Part shown: positions 28,949 through 45,460 of the stretch, one piece after another | Layout of the letters: each line of letters opens with the position of its first letter | Numbering within the stretch: position 1 is the first letter of the stretch | From: Rhodanobacter sp. LX-99 | GTDB lineage: Bacteria > Pseudomonadota > Gammaproteobacteria > Xanthomonadales > Rhodanobacteraceae | Length of the DNA: 64,000 nucleotides | Direction of reading: 5' to 3' | Assembly: GCF_018599185.1 (NCBI RefSeq) | Contig: NZ_JAHFVL010000001.1 | Location: 248,001 to 312,000 of the forward strand | Notes under the pieces: generated by a model | Database searches by the model: none | What the model saw: the letters and a program-made list of their open reading frames with translations, nothing else | What the model was told of the DNA's origin: nothing | Made by a program: the position numbers and the translations under genes

Positions 28949-29895
28949 AGCTGCAGGACTTCCACGTCGAGGTCGCCGACTGGTCACGCGAGGACCAGCG
29001 CACCGCCCTGCTCGACCTGCGCGGCACCGTGTTCATCCAGGAACAAGGCGTGCCCGAACAGCGCGAGCGCGACGGGCTCGACGGGGATTGCTGGCACGTG
29101 CTGGCGCGCGACGACGCCGGCCGGCCGATCGGTTGCGGCCGGCTCACGCCGGCACACAAGATCGGCCGCATGGCCGTGCTGCAGGAGTGGCGCGGTCGCG
29201 GCGTCGGCGTGGCGCTGTTGCGCGAACTGGTCGCCCGCGCCCGCGCGCAGGGCTGGCCGGAAGTGGCGCTGGATGCCCAGGTCAGCGCCATCGGCTTCTA
29301 CGAGCGCGAGGATTTCGTCGCGTACGGCGAGGAGTTCGAGGACGCCGGCCTGCCGCACCGGGCGATGCGCCTGACCCTGCTCGCGGATACCGACGAAGCA
29401 GAACCGCTGCGCGACATCGGCATACTGCCCGCCGGCACGCGCGGCGAGACTGCCGAAGCGCGACTGGGACTGCTGCGCGACGCGCGGCACCGGCTGTCCA
29501 TCCATCTGCCGCAGCTGGGCAACGACGCCTACGCCAGCGCGGAAGAGCTGGCCGAACTGCGGCGCATCGCGATCTCCGGCCACGGCGCGCAGATCCGCAT
29601 CCTGCTGCACGACCCGGCGGCCGCGCTGCGCAGCGATCATCGGCTGGTCGCGCTGGCGCAGCGACTGTCCAGTGCGATCCGGATCCGCACGCCGGTGGAG
29701 GAAGCCGACCTGGCCTACATCTCGGCCTACCTGCTCAACGACGCCGGCGGTTACCTGTTCCTGCCCGAGGCGGATCGCGCGCAGGGCCGCGCCGCCCGCC
29801 ACGACCGCGCCAGCCAGGCGCCGCTGCAACAGCACTTCGACGACGTGTGGGAGCGCGCCGAACCGGCCAGCGAGCTGCAGGCGCTGGGCATCTGA
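28945..29895 (+). CDS. GNAT N-acetyltransferase with C-terminal extra domain
   Basis: A 316-residue two-domain protein. Residues 1-150 are an ElaA-like GNAT fold, with VFIQEQGVPEQRERDGLDGDCWHVLA, the acetyl-CoA loop RGRGVGVALL and SAIGFYEREDFVAYGE. Residues about 165-316 form a second domain (LRDARHRLSIHLPQLGNDAYASAEELAELRRIAISG), seen in other proteobacterial GNATs and possibly phospholipase-D-like; its function is not recognised. It is translationally coupled to roxA. Substrate unknown. Confidence 0.8.
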   Translation: MKLQDFHVEVADWSREDQRTALLDLRGTVFIQEQGVPEQRERDGLDGDCWHVLARDDAGRPIGCGRLTPAHKIGRMAVLQEWRGRGVGVALLRELVARARAQGWPEVALDAQVSAIGFYEREDFVAYGEEFEDAGLPHRAMRLTLLADTDEAEPLRDIGILPAGTRGETAEARLGLLRDARHRLSIHLPQLGNDAYASAEELAELRRIAISGHGAQIRILLHDPAAALRSDHRLVALAQRLSSAIRIRTPVEEADLAYISAYLLNDAGGYLFLPEADRAQGRAARHDRASQAPLQQHFDDVWERAEPASELQALGI

Positions 29896-30044
29896 GCCGA
29901 CTGAACCGCAGCTGGCCCGGAGTTTTCGCCTGCCTGGCCGCCCGCGCCCGCGACAAAGCGCATGAAACCACTGCCTGCGACGAAATGCTCGTTAGACCAT
30001 CGTCTGAAATGCCCGCCGGCAGACCATTCCGGACGGCCCGCGGG

Positions 30045-30075
30045 TTGCCGCGTTGCAGCAGCCAAAGGCTATAAT
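30045..30075 (+). promoter_or_regulatory. Putative sucA promoter
   Basis: A consensus -10 TATAAT (30070-30075) has a possible -35 TTGCCG (30045-30050) at a long 19-bp spacing. It lies in the 300-bp gap before sucA, which holds no gene. The leader would be about 115 nt; no riboswitch fold was recognised. Confidence 0.5.
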
Positions 30076-30195
30076 CGTCCGGATTCTCCCCAGTCATCCG
30101 TACAAGCGGCCTGTCGGGCTTGAAAACCGACCGGAAACCGCGACTTCAAAGGTCACACGGATGGCTGCAAGCATCCTTTCCCTGCCGGTGGTGAC

Positions 30196-33036
<2,841 letters not shown>

Positions 33037-33054
33037 AGACCCCCAAGGATCGTT

Positions 33055-34263
<1,209 letters not shown>

Positions 34264-34273
34264 ACGCCTGAAG

Positions 34274-35826
<1,553 letters not shown>

Positions 35827-35987
35827 GCGCAGGATGCGCTCATCCCGTGCAGGCCATGGATGGCCGATGACACGGGATCCACCCCGGAAATGGATGACCT
35901 CATCCCGGACAGCACATGGATATGCGCCGATCCGGGATCCACGCGGCCCGCTCATGGCAACACTGGCGGGCCGTTTGTTTTCCCGTC

Positions 35988-36067
35988 GTCATTCCGGCGA
36001 AAGCCGGAATCCAGTGCCTTTGCCGTCGCCGCATAAGACACTGGATCCCGGCTTTCGCCGGGATGAC
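35988..36067. repeat. Intergenic inverted repeat (GTCATTCCGGCGAAAGCCGGAA type)
   Basis: GTCATTCCGGCGAAAGCC... (35988-36016) is mirrored by CACTGGATCCC...CCGGGATGAC (36039-36067). Each half also folds on itself. This is a common proteobacterial intergenic repeat pattern. The preceding 35827-35987 has further palindromic blocks (CCATGGATGG, GATCCGGGATCC) and a GGCCCGC/GCGGGCC hairpin with a T-rich 3' side that could terminate lpdA. No gene was seen in 35827-36090. Confidence 0.75.
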
Positions 36068-36090
36068 GCCCCGAGACTTTCGGTGTCCTC

Positions 36091-36687
36091 ATGCCCCAAC
36101 CCACCGCCATCTGCGTCTACTGCGGCTCCAGCAGCGGCAGGCATCCCGAGTACGCCGGGCAGGCGTATGCTTTCGGCACGGAAATGGCCCGACGCGGTAT
36201 CGCGCTGGTCTACGGCGGCGGCAAGGTCGGCCTGATGGGCGTGGTGGCCGACGCGGTGCTCGCCGGCGGCGGCAAGGTCGTCGGAGTGATCCCGCGCCAG
36301 CTGGTGGAACTTGAAGTGGCCCATCCGGGCCTGAGCGAACTGGTGGTCGTCGAGACCATGCACCAGCGCAAGACGCGCATGTACGAACTGTCCGATGCTT
36401 TCGTCGCCCTGCCCGGCGGCTTCGGCACGATGGACGAGATGTTCGAGATGCTGACCTGGGCGCAACTGGGCCTGCACCGCTATCCCTGCGCCTTCCTCGA
36501 CGTGCGCGGCTACTACCGCGACCTGCGCACGATGATGGAGCACATGGTCGACGAGAACTTCGTGCGTCCCGAGCAGCGCGACAGCATCTGGTTCGGCGAC
36601 GACATGACCGCGCTGTTCGACTGGATGCAGGTCTACCAGGGCAGCTACATTCCCAAGTGGATCGACACCAGCAGCGTCAGCGCCTGA
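36091..36687 (+). CDS. LOG-family protein (putative nucleotide 5'-monophosphate phosphoribohydrolase)
   Basis: A 198-residue Rossmann protein of the TIGR00730/LOG family. The signature motifs are VYGGGKVGLMGVVADAVLAGGGKVVGVIP, ETMHQRKTRM and PGGFGTMDEMFEMLTWAQLG, which hold the catalytic Arg and Glu. Members cleave AMP-type nucleotides or cytokinin ribotides; the physiological substrate in this organism is unknown. It is followed 22 bp later by acuI in the same direction. Confidence 0.92.
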   Translation: MPQPTAICVYCGSSSGRHPEYAGQAYAFGTEMARRGIALVYGGGKVGLMGVVADAVLAGGGKVVGVIPRQLVELEVAHPGLSELVVVETMHQRKTRMYELSDAFVALPGGFGTMDEMFEMLTWAQLGLHRYPCAFLDVRGYYRDLRTMMEHMVDENFVRPEQRDSIWFGDDMTALFDWMQVYQGSYIPKWIDTSSVSA

Positions 36688-36709
36688 ACGGCTGCCGAGG
36701 GACATCGAG

Positions 36710-37708
36710 ATGACCAGCTTCCGCGCGTTCCGCATCCACAACGACGACGCCGGCTACCGCGCCGGCATCGAGACCATGGACACCGGCGCACTGTCGTCCG
36801 GCGAAGTGCTGGTCAAGGTTGCGTATTCCTCGGTCAACTACAAGGACGCACTGGCCGGCACCGGCAAGGGCCGGATCCTGCGCACCTATCCGCTCAACGG
36901 CGGCATCGACGTGGCCGGCCACGTGGTCGCCTCGACCGATCCCGCGTTCAGGGAAGGCGACGCGGTGCTGTGCACCGGCAGCGGCCTGTCCGAGACGCGC
37001 GACGGCGGCTACGGCGAATACGCGCGTCTCGACGCGCGCTGGACGATCCCGCTGCCGGCGTCCTTGAGCCTGCGCGAGAGCATGATCATCGGCACCGCCG
37101 GGTTCACCGCCGCGCTGGCCCTGCTGCGCATGCAGGACAACCGGCAGAGGCCAGCACTGGGTCCGATCGCGGTGACCGGTGCCAGCGGTGGCGTCGGCAT
37201 GCTGGCGATCGACATCTTCAGCCGCGCCGGCTACGAGGTGCACGCGATCAGCGGCAAGGCCGATCACTTCGATTTCCTGCGCAGCCTTGGCGCCAGCGAG
37301 TGCATCGACCGCCACCAGCTCGCCTTCAGCGGCAAGCCGATGGATTCGGCCCGCTTCGGCGGCGCGCTGGACAACGTCGGCGGCGCCATGCTGAGCGGCC
37401 TGCTGCCGCTGATTCATCCGTACGGCAACGTGGCGATCTGCGGCAACGCCGGCGGCATCGCCTTCGACAGCACGGTGATGCCGTTCATCATCCGCGGCGC
37501 CAGCCTGCTCGGAATCGCCTCGGCCGGCACCGCGCGCGATCTCCGCGACCGCATCTGGCGGCATCTCGCCAACGATTGGAAACCGCGGCACCTGGATCGC
37601 ATCGCCACGCGTGAAGCGAGCCTCGACGAACTGCCCGGCGTGTTTGCGCGTATGCTCGCTGGCGACTCGTTCGGGCGCACACTGGTGCGCATCGAAGGCA
37701 CGGTTTGA
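36710..37708 (+). CDS. acuI: Acrylyl-CoA reductase / YhdH-type quinone oxidoreductase
   Basis: A 332-residue medium-chain dehydrogenase/reductase of the YhdH/AcuI type, without catalytic zinc ligands. Family features are SSVNYKDALAGTGKGRI, GGIDVAGHV, DGGYGEYARL and the NADPH motif VTGASGGVGMLAID. It is expected to reduce acryloyl-CoA to propionyl-CoA with NADPH. The start (TSFRAFRIHNDD) is at 36710. It may share a transcript with the LOG gene. Confidence 0.92.
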   Translation: MTSFRAFRIHNDDAGYRAGIETMDTGALSSGEVLVKVAYSSVNYKDALAGTGKGRILRTYPLNGGIDVAGHVVASTDPAFREGDAVLCTGSGLSETRDGGYGEYARLDARWTIPLPASLSLRESMIIGTAGFTAALALLRMQDNRQRPALGPIAVTGASGGVGMLAIDIFSRAGYEVHAISGKADHFDFLRSLGASECIDRHQLAFSGKPMDSARFGGALDNVGGAMLSGLLPLIHPYGNVAICGNAGGIAFDSTVMPFIIRGASLLGIASAGTARDLRDRIWRHLANDWKPRHLDRIATREASLDELPGVFARMLAGDSFGRTLVRIEGTV

Positions 37709-37719
37709 CGAAACCGCGC

Positions 37720-37748
37720 TTGGAAGTACCATCACCACGGCTTAGAAT
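37720..37748 (+). promoter_or_regulatory. Putative promoter of the PilH-like gene
   Basis: -35 TTGGAA (37720-37725), a 17-bp spacer and -10 TAGAAT (37743-37748) lie in the 69-bp gap before the response regulator, with CAGGGGA (37761-37767) as a possible ribosome site. Confidence 0.6.
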
Positions 37749-37777
37749 CAACGAAACTCGCAGGGGACTAACACCTT

Positions 37778-38143
37778 ATGGCACGCATCCTGATCGTCGA
37801 CGACTCCCCGTCGCAATTGCTGGGTATCAAGCGGATCGTCGAAAAACTCGGGCATGAAACCCTCTCGGCCGAAGACGGCGCCGCCGGCGTGGAAGTGGCC
37901 AAGCAGGAAATGCCCGACCTGATCCTGATGGATGTGGTGATGCCCAACCTCAACGGCTTCCAGGCCACCCGCACGATCAGCAAGAACGCCGCAACGGCAC
38001 ACATCCCGATCATCCTGGTGACCACCAAGGATCAGGAAACCGACAAGGTCTGGGGCATGCGCCAGGGCGCCAAGGCCTATGTGACGAAGCCGATCAAGGA
38101 AGAGGAACTGGTCAAGGCGCTGCAGGAATTCCTGCCGGGCTGA
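37778..38143 (+). CDS. pilH: Single-domain response regulator, PilH-like
   Basis: A 121-residue CheY-like receiver. The acidic pair is D8/D9, the phospho-acceptor is D52 in LILMDVVMPNLNGFQATR, the conserved Thr is in LVTTKDQETDKVWGMRQGAKAY and the Lys is K104. The string TTKDQETDKVWG is diagnostic for PilH of the type IV pilus Chp/Pil system. No pilG, pilI or pilJ is adjacent, so the partner kinase is elsewhere. It ends at a bidirectional terminator. Confidence 0.88.
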   Translation: MARILIVDDSPSQLLGIKRIVEKLGHETLSAEDGAAGVEVAKQEMPDLILMDVVMPNLNGFQATRTISKNAATAHIPIILVTTKDQETDKVWGMRQGAKAYVTKPIKEEELVKALQEFLPG

Positions 38144-38178
38144 TCGTCGACGATCGATCATCGCGATCCGGATTCACG

Positions 38179-38205
38179 AAAAACGGCGCCCGCAGGCGCC
38201 GTTTT
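38179..38205. terminator. Bidirectional terminator between pilH and cbpA
   Basis: Stem AAAACGGCGCC/GGCGCCGTTTT with a CGCA loop; the A-run and T-run allow termination of both converging genes. Confidence 0.9.
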
Positions 38206-38226
38206 CGCTTGCACCGATCGCGCGAC

Positions 38227-39123
38227 TCAGCGCCGCGGGTCGAAGTCCCCGAACTCCTTGTGCAGCGCCTCGTAGGCGGCCCGCTGCCTGTCGCTGTCGG
38301 CCGCCGGCGCGCGGATCGACAGCTCTACCAGCTGATCGCCCGGATTGGCGCCGGGCATGCCACGGCCCTTCAGGCGCAACTTGCGCCCCGACTGCGAACC
38401 GGCCGGAACGCGCAGGTCGACCGTGCCAGCCAGCGTCGGCACCGGCACGGTGGCGCCCAGCGCCGCTTCCCACGGCGTGATCGGCAGCACATGCACCACG
38501 TTGCGGCCGTCCAGGCGGAAGCGCGCATCCTCGCGAATGCCCACTTCCAGCAGCAGGTCGCCGTTCGGTCCCCCGGCCATGCCAGCCTGGCCCTGGCCGG
38601 ACAGGCGGATCACCTGGCCCGGCTGGATCCCGGCCGGGATCTTCACTTCCAGCACGCGTTCGCCACCGGCCGGGTCATGCATCGCCAGCCGCGTGCGGCC
38701 GCCGTCGAACGCGGTCTGCAGGTCGATCTGCACCGACGCCTGCACGTCGCGACCGCGACGCGGCCGCGGCTGGCCCCGATGGCCGCCGGCTGCACCGCGG
38801 CCGAACAGGCTCTCGAAGAAATCGCTGAAGTCGCCATCGTCGCCGCCGCCAAAGCCCTGCTGTCCCTGCCAACCCGGCGGCGGGCGGAACTGCTCGCCCT
38901 GCCGATAGCCGCCGGCGCGCAACTGGTCGTACGAACGCCGCTTCTCGGCGTCCTTGAGCACTTCGTTGGCCTCGTTGACCGCCTTGAACTTCTCCTCGGC
39001 ACCGGCTTCCTTGTTCTTGTCCGGGTGGTATTTGCGCGCCAGCTTGCGATACGCCGCCTTGATCTCGGCCTCGCTCGCATCGGGCTTCACACCCAGGATC
39101 TCGTAATAGTCTTTGAATTCCAC
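38227..39123 (-). CDS. cbpA: CbpA-like DnaJ co-chaperone
   Basis: A 298-residue DnaJ-class protein. The J domain (1-70) has the HPD motif H33-P34-D35 that stimulates DnaK; a Gly/Phe-rich linker (about 75-120) follows, with two C-terminal substrate-binding beta domains ([38 protein letters not shown]). There is no Cys-rich zinc region, which separates CbpA from DnaJ. It starts with GTG at 39123, with GGAG upstream. It lies downstream of a small heat-shock gene and likely joins the stress response. Confidence 0.93.
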   Translation of the reverse strand: MEFKDYYEILGVKPDASEAEIKAAYRKLARKYHPDKNKEAGAEEKFKAVNEANEVLKDAEKRRSYDQLRAGGYRQGEQFRPPPGWQGQQGFGGGDDGDFSDFFESLFGRGAAGGHRGQPRPRRGRDVQASVQIDLQTAFDGGRTRLAMHDPAGGERVLEVKIPAGIQPGQVIRLSGQGQAGMAGGPNGDLLLEVGIREDARFRLDGRNVVHVLPITPWEAALGATVPVPTLAGTVDLRVPAGSQSGRKLRLKGRGMPGANPGDQLVELSIRAPAADSDRQRAAYEALHKEFGDFDPRR

Positions 39124-39149
39124 CTGCCACTCCCCGACTCACGCAAAAA

Positions 39150-39176
39150 CCCGCGGCGGATCGACTCCGCCGCGGG
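39150..39176 (-). terminator. Terminator after hsp20
   Basis: An 11-bp stem CCCGCGGCGGA/TCCGCCGCGGG with a 5-nt loop; on the minus strand it is followed by TTTTT. It would separate hsp20 from cbpA, though read-through is possible. Confidence 0.75.
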
Positions 39177-39198
39177 GCACCTCGCAGCCCGCCTTGCC

Positions 39199-39651
39199 TC
39201 AGTGGCTCGCGTTGATGGTAATGCGTCGCGGCGTTGCCTGGGCCTTCTTCGGTATCACGATCTCCAGCACGCCGAACTTGCCGTTCGCGGTGACGCCCTC
39301 GGCATCGGCGCTGTCGGGCAGTGCGAAGCGGCGATGGAACGCGCCGCGGGCACGCTCGATCCGGGTGAACTTGCCGTTCTGCTCGGTGCTGCCTGCCTCG
39401 CGCTCACCCTTGATGGTGAGGATGCCCTTGTCCATGCTCACCTCGATCTGCGCCGGATCCACGCCGGGAATGTCGGCCAGGATCACGAAGCGCTGCTCGT
39501 CCTCGCGGATGTCCACGCGCGGCGCCCACTGGCTGGTGACGACGTTGGAGGCGTCGCCGTCCTCGGGCTGCAGGAAGCGGTCGAATGCCTGCCGGAGTTC
39601 CTCGGGCAGGCTGCTGCCGGTGTTCCAGATACCATGACGAACCAGGTTCAT
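39199..39651 (-). CDS. Small heat-shock protein, Hsp20/alpha-crystallin family
   Basis: A 150-residue small heat-shock chaperone that holds unfolding proteins. The alpha-crystallin domain spans about 45-145 (WAPRVDIREDEQRFVILADIPGVDPAQIEVS, GILTIKGERE, FHRRFALPDSADAEGVTANGKFGVLEIVIPK). The GVLEIVIPK strand is conserved; the C-terminal tail is short. Start 39651 has AGGAG nine bases upstream. A sigma-32-like promoter lies just before it. Confidence 0.94.
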   Translation of the reverse strand: MNLVRHGIWNTGSSLPEELRQAFDRFLQPEDGDASNVVTSQWAPRVDIREDEQRFVILADIPGVDPAQIEVSMDKGILTIKGEREAGSTEQNGKFTRIERARGAFHRRFALPDSADAEGVTANGKFGVLEIVIPKKAQATPRRITINASH

Positions 39652-39698
39652 CGTATGTCTCCTCAAGTTGGATTGCGGTCGATCACCGCCTGCCCCAG

Positions 39699-39727
39699 AA
39701 AATAGGTGCTGCGGCGGACGATTCAAG
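39699..39727 (-). promoter_or_regulatory. Putative sigma-32 (heat-shock) promoter of hsp20
   Basis: Reading on the minus strand, CTTGAA (39727-39722), a 15-bp spacer and CCTATTTT (39706-39699) resemble the RpoH consensus CTTGAAA/CCCCATNT. It would start transcription about 40 bp before hsp20. Confidence 0.5.
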
Positions 39728-39789
39728 GCGACAGCCCAGCGCCGCGCGATTAGCATGGCGGGGCCTCCCCCCCCCATTCCGAGACCCGC

Positions 39790-40272
39790 ATGAGCATCCA
39801 GCCTGGCGACACGATTCCCGACACCACCATCCAGGTCATCGACGGCGACATCCGGCCGGCCCAGTCCGCCGCCTTGTTCGCCGGACGCAAGGCACTGCTG
39901 TTCGGCGTGCCCGGCGCGTTCACCCCGACCTGCTCGAACAAGCACCTGCCCGGCTATTCGGCGCACTTCGCCGAGTTCCGGCAGCGCGGCATCAGCGTGA
40001 TGTGCCTGGCCGTCAACGACGGTTACGTGATGCAGGCCTGGGCTGCTTCGCAGAAGGTCCCCGCAGGCCTGCTGATGCTGGCCGACGGCAACGCGAGCTT
40101 CACCCGCGCGCTGGGACTGGAACTGGACGGCACCGCCTTCGGCATGGGCCTGCGCACGCGCCGCTTTGCGCTGTATGCGGAAGATGGCGTGGTGCGCCTG
40201 CTGCAGGTCGAGGCACCCGGCGAACTGCGCGTTTCCAGCGCCGAGGCGATGCTGGCGGCCATCGCCCACTGA
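39790..40272 (+). CDS. Peroxiredoxin, Prx5-like
   Basis: A 160-residue thiol peroxidase of the Prx5/AhpE-like redoxin group. The peroxidatic Cys is C48 in PGAFTPTCSNKHLPGY, and the following VMCLAVNDGYVMQAWA is typical of Prx5. No obvious resolving Cys is present apart from Cys71 in that segment. It probably reduces H2O2 and organic peroxides with glutathione/glutaredoxin or thioredoxin. It is divergent from hsp20 and ends at a terminator. Confidence 0.9.
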   Translation: MSIQPGDTIPDTTIQVIDGDIRPAQSAALFAGRKALLFGVPGAFTPTCSNKHLPGYSAHFAEFRQRGISVMCLAVNDGYVMQAWAASQKVPAGLLMLADGNASFTRALGLELDGTAFGMGLRTRRFALYAEDGVVRLLQVEAPGELRVSSAEAMLAAIAH

Positions 40273-40294
40273 GGCGATTCCGGGTCCGGCAACG

Positions 40295-40321
40295 AAAAAC
40301 CCCGGCATCGCCGGGGTTTTT
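40295..40321. terminator. Bidirectional terminator between prx and gyrA
   Basis: Stem AAAAACCCCGG/CCGGGGTTTTT with a 5-nt loop between two converging genes. Confidence 0.9.
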
Positions 40322-40342
40322 CGATTCAGGCGCGTGCCAGGT

Positions 40343-42958
<2,616 letters not shown>

Positions 42959-43298
42959 CAATCGGCTTCCCTGATAACGAAAAAAGGACGCTGGCGCCGC
43001 GCCTCAAGCGCGTGCGCAAGCGACCCGAAATCAACCCCGTGAGTGTATCACGAACGGCATCAAAAAGACAGGATTTAACTATTAAAAATCAATAACTTAC
43101 GTGGCCGTCCTGGAGCGTTTGGAAAGCATCCGCCGGGCTGTCGAAAAATTGACCAGCGCGGCGATCGCCGAACCGGTCGCCACGGCCAGCGAAAGCCGCC
43201 GGCGCAGGCCCGGAAAGTTCACCAGAACCTGCACGACGACCGCGCCGACCGGCAGGCCAAGCGCGCCACCGGCCGCGGCGCGACCTCGCGCGACAGCT
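42959..43298. other. Intergenic region between mtnA end and gyrA start
   Basis: About 340 bp without a supported gene. The part nearest gyrA is AT-rich (43060-43100) and probably holds the gyrA promoter. A TTG-started 70-codon frame (43309-43097, minus) encodes a hydrophobic stretch but overlaps the mtnA end and has no ribosome site, so it is not called. Confidence 0.6.
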
Positions 43299-44318
43299 TC
43301 AGCATCCAAACATCGCCTGCATCGCGATGCTGTTCGGCCGCTCGATCACGCCGCGCTCGGTGACGATCGCGTCGATCAGTTCGGCCGGCGCCACGTCGAA
43401 CACCGGGTTCCACGCCTGCGCTCCCTCGACCACGGTGCGATGGCCGGCGGTGCCGAGCAGCTCGGCCGGGTCGCGCAACTCGATCTCGATTTCCTCGCCG
43501 CTGCCGGTGGCCATGTCGACGGTGGAGGACGGCGCCACCACCATGAACTTCACGCCGTGGTACTTCGCCGCGATCGCCAGCTGGTAGGTGCCGATCTTGT
43601 TCGCGGTGTCGCCGTTCGCGGCGATGCGGTCGGCGCCCACGATCACCCACTGCACGGCGCCGGATTTCATCAGGTGCGCCGCAGCGGAGTCGGCGATCAG
43701 CTGGGCCGGAATGCCGTCGCGCACCAGTTCCCACATGGTCAATCGGGCACCTTGCTGCCATGGCCGGGTTTCGCCGGCGTAGACCCGCGCGATGCGCTTC
43801 GCCGCCACGCCGGCGCGGATCACGCCCAACGCGGTGCCGTAACCGGCAGTGGCCAGCGAGCCGGTGTTGCAGTGGGTCAGCACGCCCGAGCCGGGTGCGA
43901 TCAACGCGGCGCCCAGCTCGCCCATGCGGCGGTTCGCGGCCAGGTCTTCGTCCTGGATCGCCTGCGCTTCACGCAGCAGCGCATCGGCGTCGGCGCCGGC
44001 CGCGATGCGTCTCTTCATCCGGTCCAGCGCCCACATCAGGTTCACCGCAGTGGGCCGCGCTGCGCGCAACGTCGCCAGCACCGGTTCCAGCGGTGCGCCC
44101 TGCTGCGCGGCCATCGCCACGCCCCATGCCGCGGCAATGCCGATCGCCGGTGCGCCACGCACGGCCAGGTCGCGGATCGCCTGGGTCACCTGGGCCGCAT
44201 CGCGACAGTCGATCCAGCATTCCGCACCCGGCAGGAGGCGCTGATCGAGCAGGCGCAGGTGATCGCCCTGCCACTGCACGGCACGGATGGAATCGTGGGT
44301 TTCGACGGATGCGCTCAT
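43299..44318 (-). CDS. mtnA: S-methyl-5-thioribose-1-phosphate isomerase
   Basis: A 339-residue isomerase of the methionine salvage pathway, converting methylthioribose-1-phosphate to methylthioribulose-1-phosphate. Active-site Cys is in [20 protein letters not shown] and Asp in [21 protein letters not shown]; the [13 protein letters not shown] motif is family-typical. Start 44318 (MSASVETHD) is chosen over 44339 by family length. The aminotransferase/omega-amidase pair at 1.9-3.8 kb may act at the end of the same pathway. Confidence 0.94.
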   Translation of the reverse strand: MSASVETHDSIRAVQWQGDHLRLLDQRLLPGAECWIDCRDAAQVTQAIRDLAVRGAPAIGIAAAWGVAMAAQQGAPLEPVLATLRAARPTAVNLMWALDRMKRRIAAGADADALLREAQAIQDEDLAANRRMGELGAALIAPGSGVLTHCNTGSLATAGYGTALGVIRAGVAAKRIARVYAGETRPWQQGARLTMWELVRDGIPAQLIADSAAAHLMKSGAVQWVIVGADRIAANGDTANKIGTYQLAIAAKYHGVKFMVVAPSSTVDMATGSGEEIEIELRDPAELLGTAGHRTVVEGAQAWNPVFDVAPAELIDAIVTERGVIERPNSIAMQAMFGC

Positions 44319-44381
44319 CTGTTCATTATCGCCTGCCATGCAGGTATTTCACACAACAGGCGAGCGCATGCCGGCGCGCAA

Positions 44382-45449
44382 TTACGCGCGCTGGCGCAAC
44401 CACTGATGGATCGCCGGCGGCACCTCGCGCTGGGCGCGGCCGGACACGTAGATGCCGATGTGGCCGCCCTTGAACGCGAGCTGGGTGTAGTCGGTGGTGC
44501 CGACATGCTTGCCCAGCGCGCGCGAGGCATCCGGCGGCACCAGGTGATCCTGCTCGGCGAAGATGTTCAGCACCGGCTGGGTGATCATGCCCAGGTCCAC
44601 CGGCCGGCCGCCGATCTCGAGCGTGCCCTTGACCAGCTTGTTGCCCTGGTAGAAATCCTTGATGAAATGGCGGAACGCCTCGCCGGCCTGGTCCGGCGAA
44701 TCGAAGATCCAGCGCTCCATGCGCAGGAAGTTCTCCAGCTCGGCCGGGTTGTCCAGGATGTCGACCATGCCGATGTACTTCTGCTGGTTCAGCCGCAGCG
44801 GCTTCAGCGTGAGGTAGATGTAGTTCATCAGCCCCGCCGGGATGTTGCCCATGGTGTCGACGAACAGGTCCACGTCCATGCCGCGGCACCAGTGCGACAG
44901 CATGTTGTCCGGCGTATGGAAATCCACCGGGGTGACCATGGTGATCAGGTTCTTCACCTTGTCCGCGTGCAGCGCGGTGTAGCACAGCGAGAACGCGCCG
45001 CCCTGACAGATGCCGAGCAGGTTGATCGCATCCAGTCCATGCCGTTCGCGCACCGCGTCGACGCAGCGGTCGAGGTAGCCGTTGATGTAGTCGTCCAGGG
45101 TCAGCCAGCGGTCGGCGCCGTCGGGGTAGCCCCAGTCGATCAGGTAGACGTCCTCGCCCTGCTCCAGCAGGTTGCGCACCATCGAGCGGTCGGCCTGCAG
45201 GTCGGTCATCCACACTGTGTTGACCAGCGCGTAGACGATCAGCAGCGGCGTCTTCGAGGCGCTCCTGCCGTAGCCGGTGAAATGCCACACTTTCAACTTG
45301 TCTTCGCTGTAGACCAGTTCGCGCGGTGTGTTCGCGTACTCGGGCTCGCGCATGCTGCGCAGATGGCCCATGCCGGCGGCGAGCTTGCGCTGGAACGTGG
45401 CGATGTCGCCCAGCGCCCTGGCCGGGTCGATGCGCAATGGCGTTTGCAT
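44382..45449 (-). CDS. phaC: Class III poly(3-hydroxyalkanoate) synthase, catalytic subunit
   Basis: A 355-residue PhaC of class III, which polymerises hydroxyacyl-CoA on granule surfaces as a complex with PhaE. The lipase-like box is GICQGG with nucleophile C148; D301 (FAEQDHLVPP) and H330 (FKGGHIGIYVSG) complete the triad. The short length separates it from class I and II synthases (about 560-590). It lies 11 bp after phaE. Confidence 0.95.
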   Translation of the reverse strand: MQTPLRIDPARALGDIATFQRKLAAGMGHLRSMREPEYANTPRELVYSEDKLKVWHFTGYGRSASKTPLLIVYALVNTVWMTDLQADRSMVRNLLEQGEDVYLIDWGYPDGADRWLTLDDYINGYLDRCVDAVRERHGLDAINLLGICQGGAFSLCYTALHADKVKNLITMVTPVDFHTPDNMLSHWCRGMDVDLFVDTMGNIPAGLMNYIYLTLKPLRLNQQKYIGMVDILDNPAELENFLRMERWIFDSPDQAGEAFRHFIKDFYQGNKLVKGTLEIGGRPVDLGMITQPVLNIFAEQDHLVPPDASRALGKHVGTTDYTQLAFKGGHIGIYVSGRAQREVPPAIHQWLRQRA

Positions 45450-45460
45450 GGCGGGCCTCC

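Noticed and set aside
25742..28987. CysJ extended to 1081 residues
   Set aside because: The extra N-terminal 480 residues are antisense to roxA and cross the promoter element; the GTG at 27547 with GGAG gives a normal CysJ length.
43097..43309. A 70-residue minus-strand frame after mtnA
   Set aside because: TTG start, no ribosome site, overlaps the mtnA stop and has only generic hydrophobic composition.
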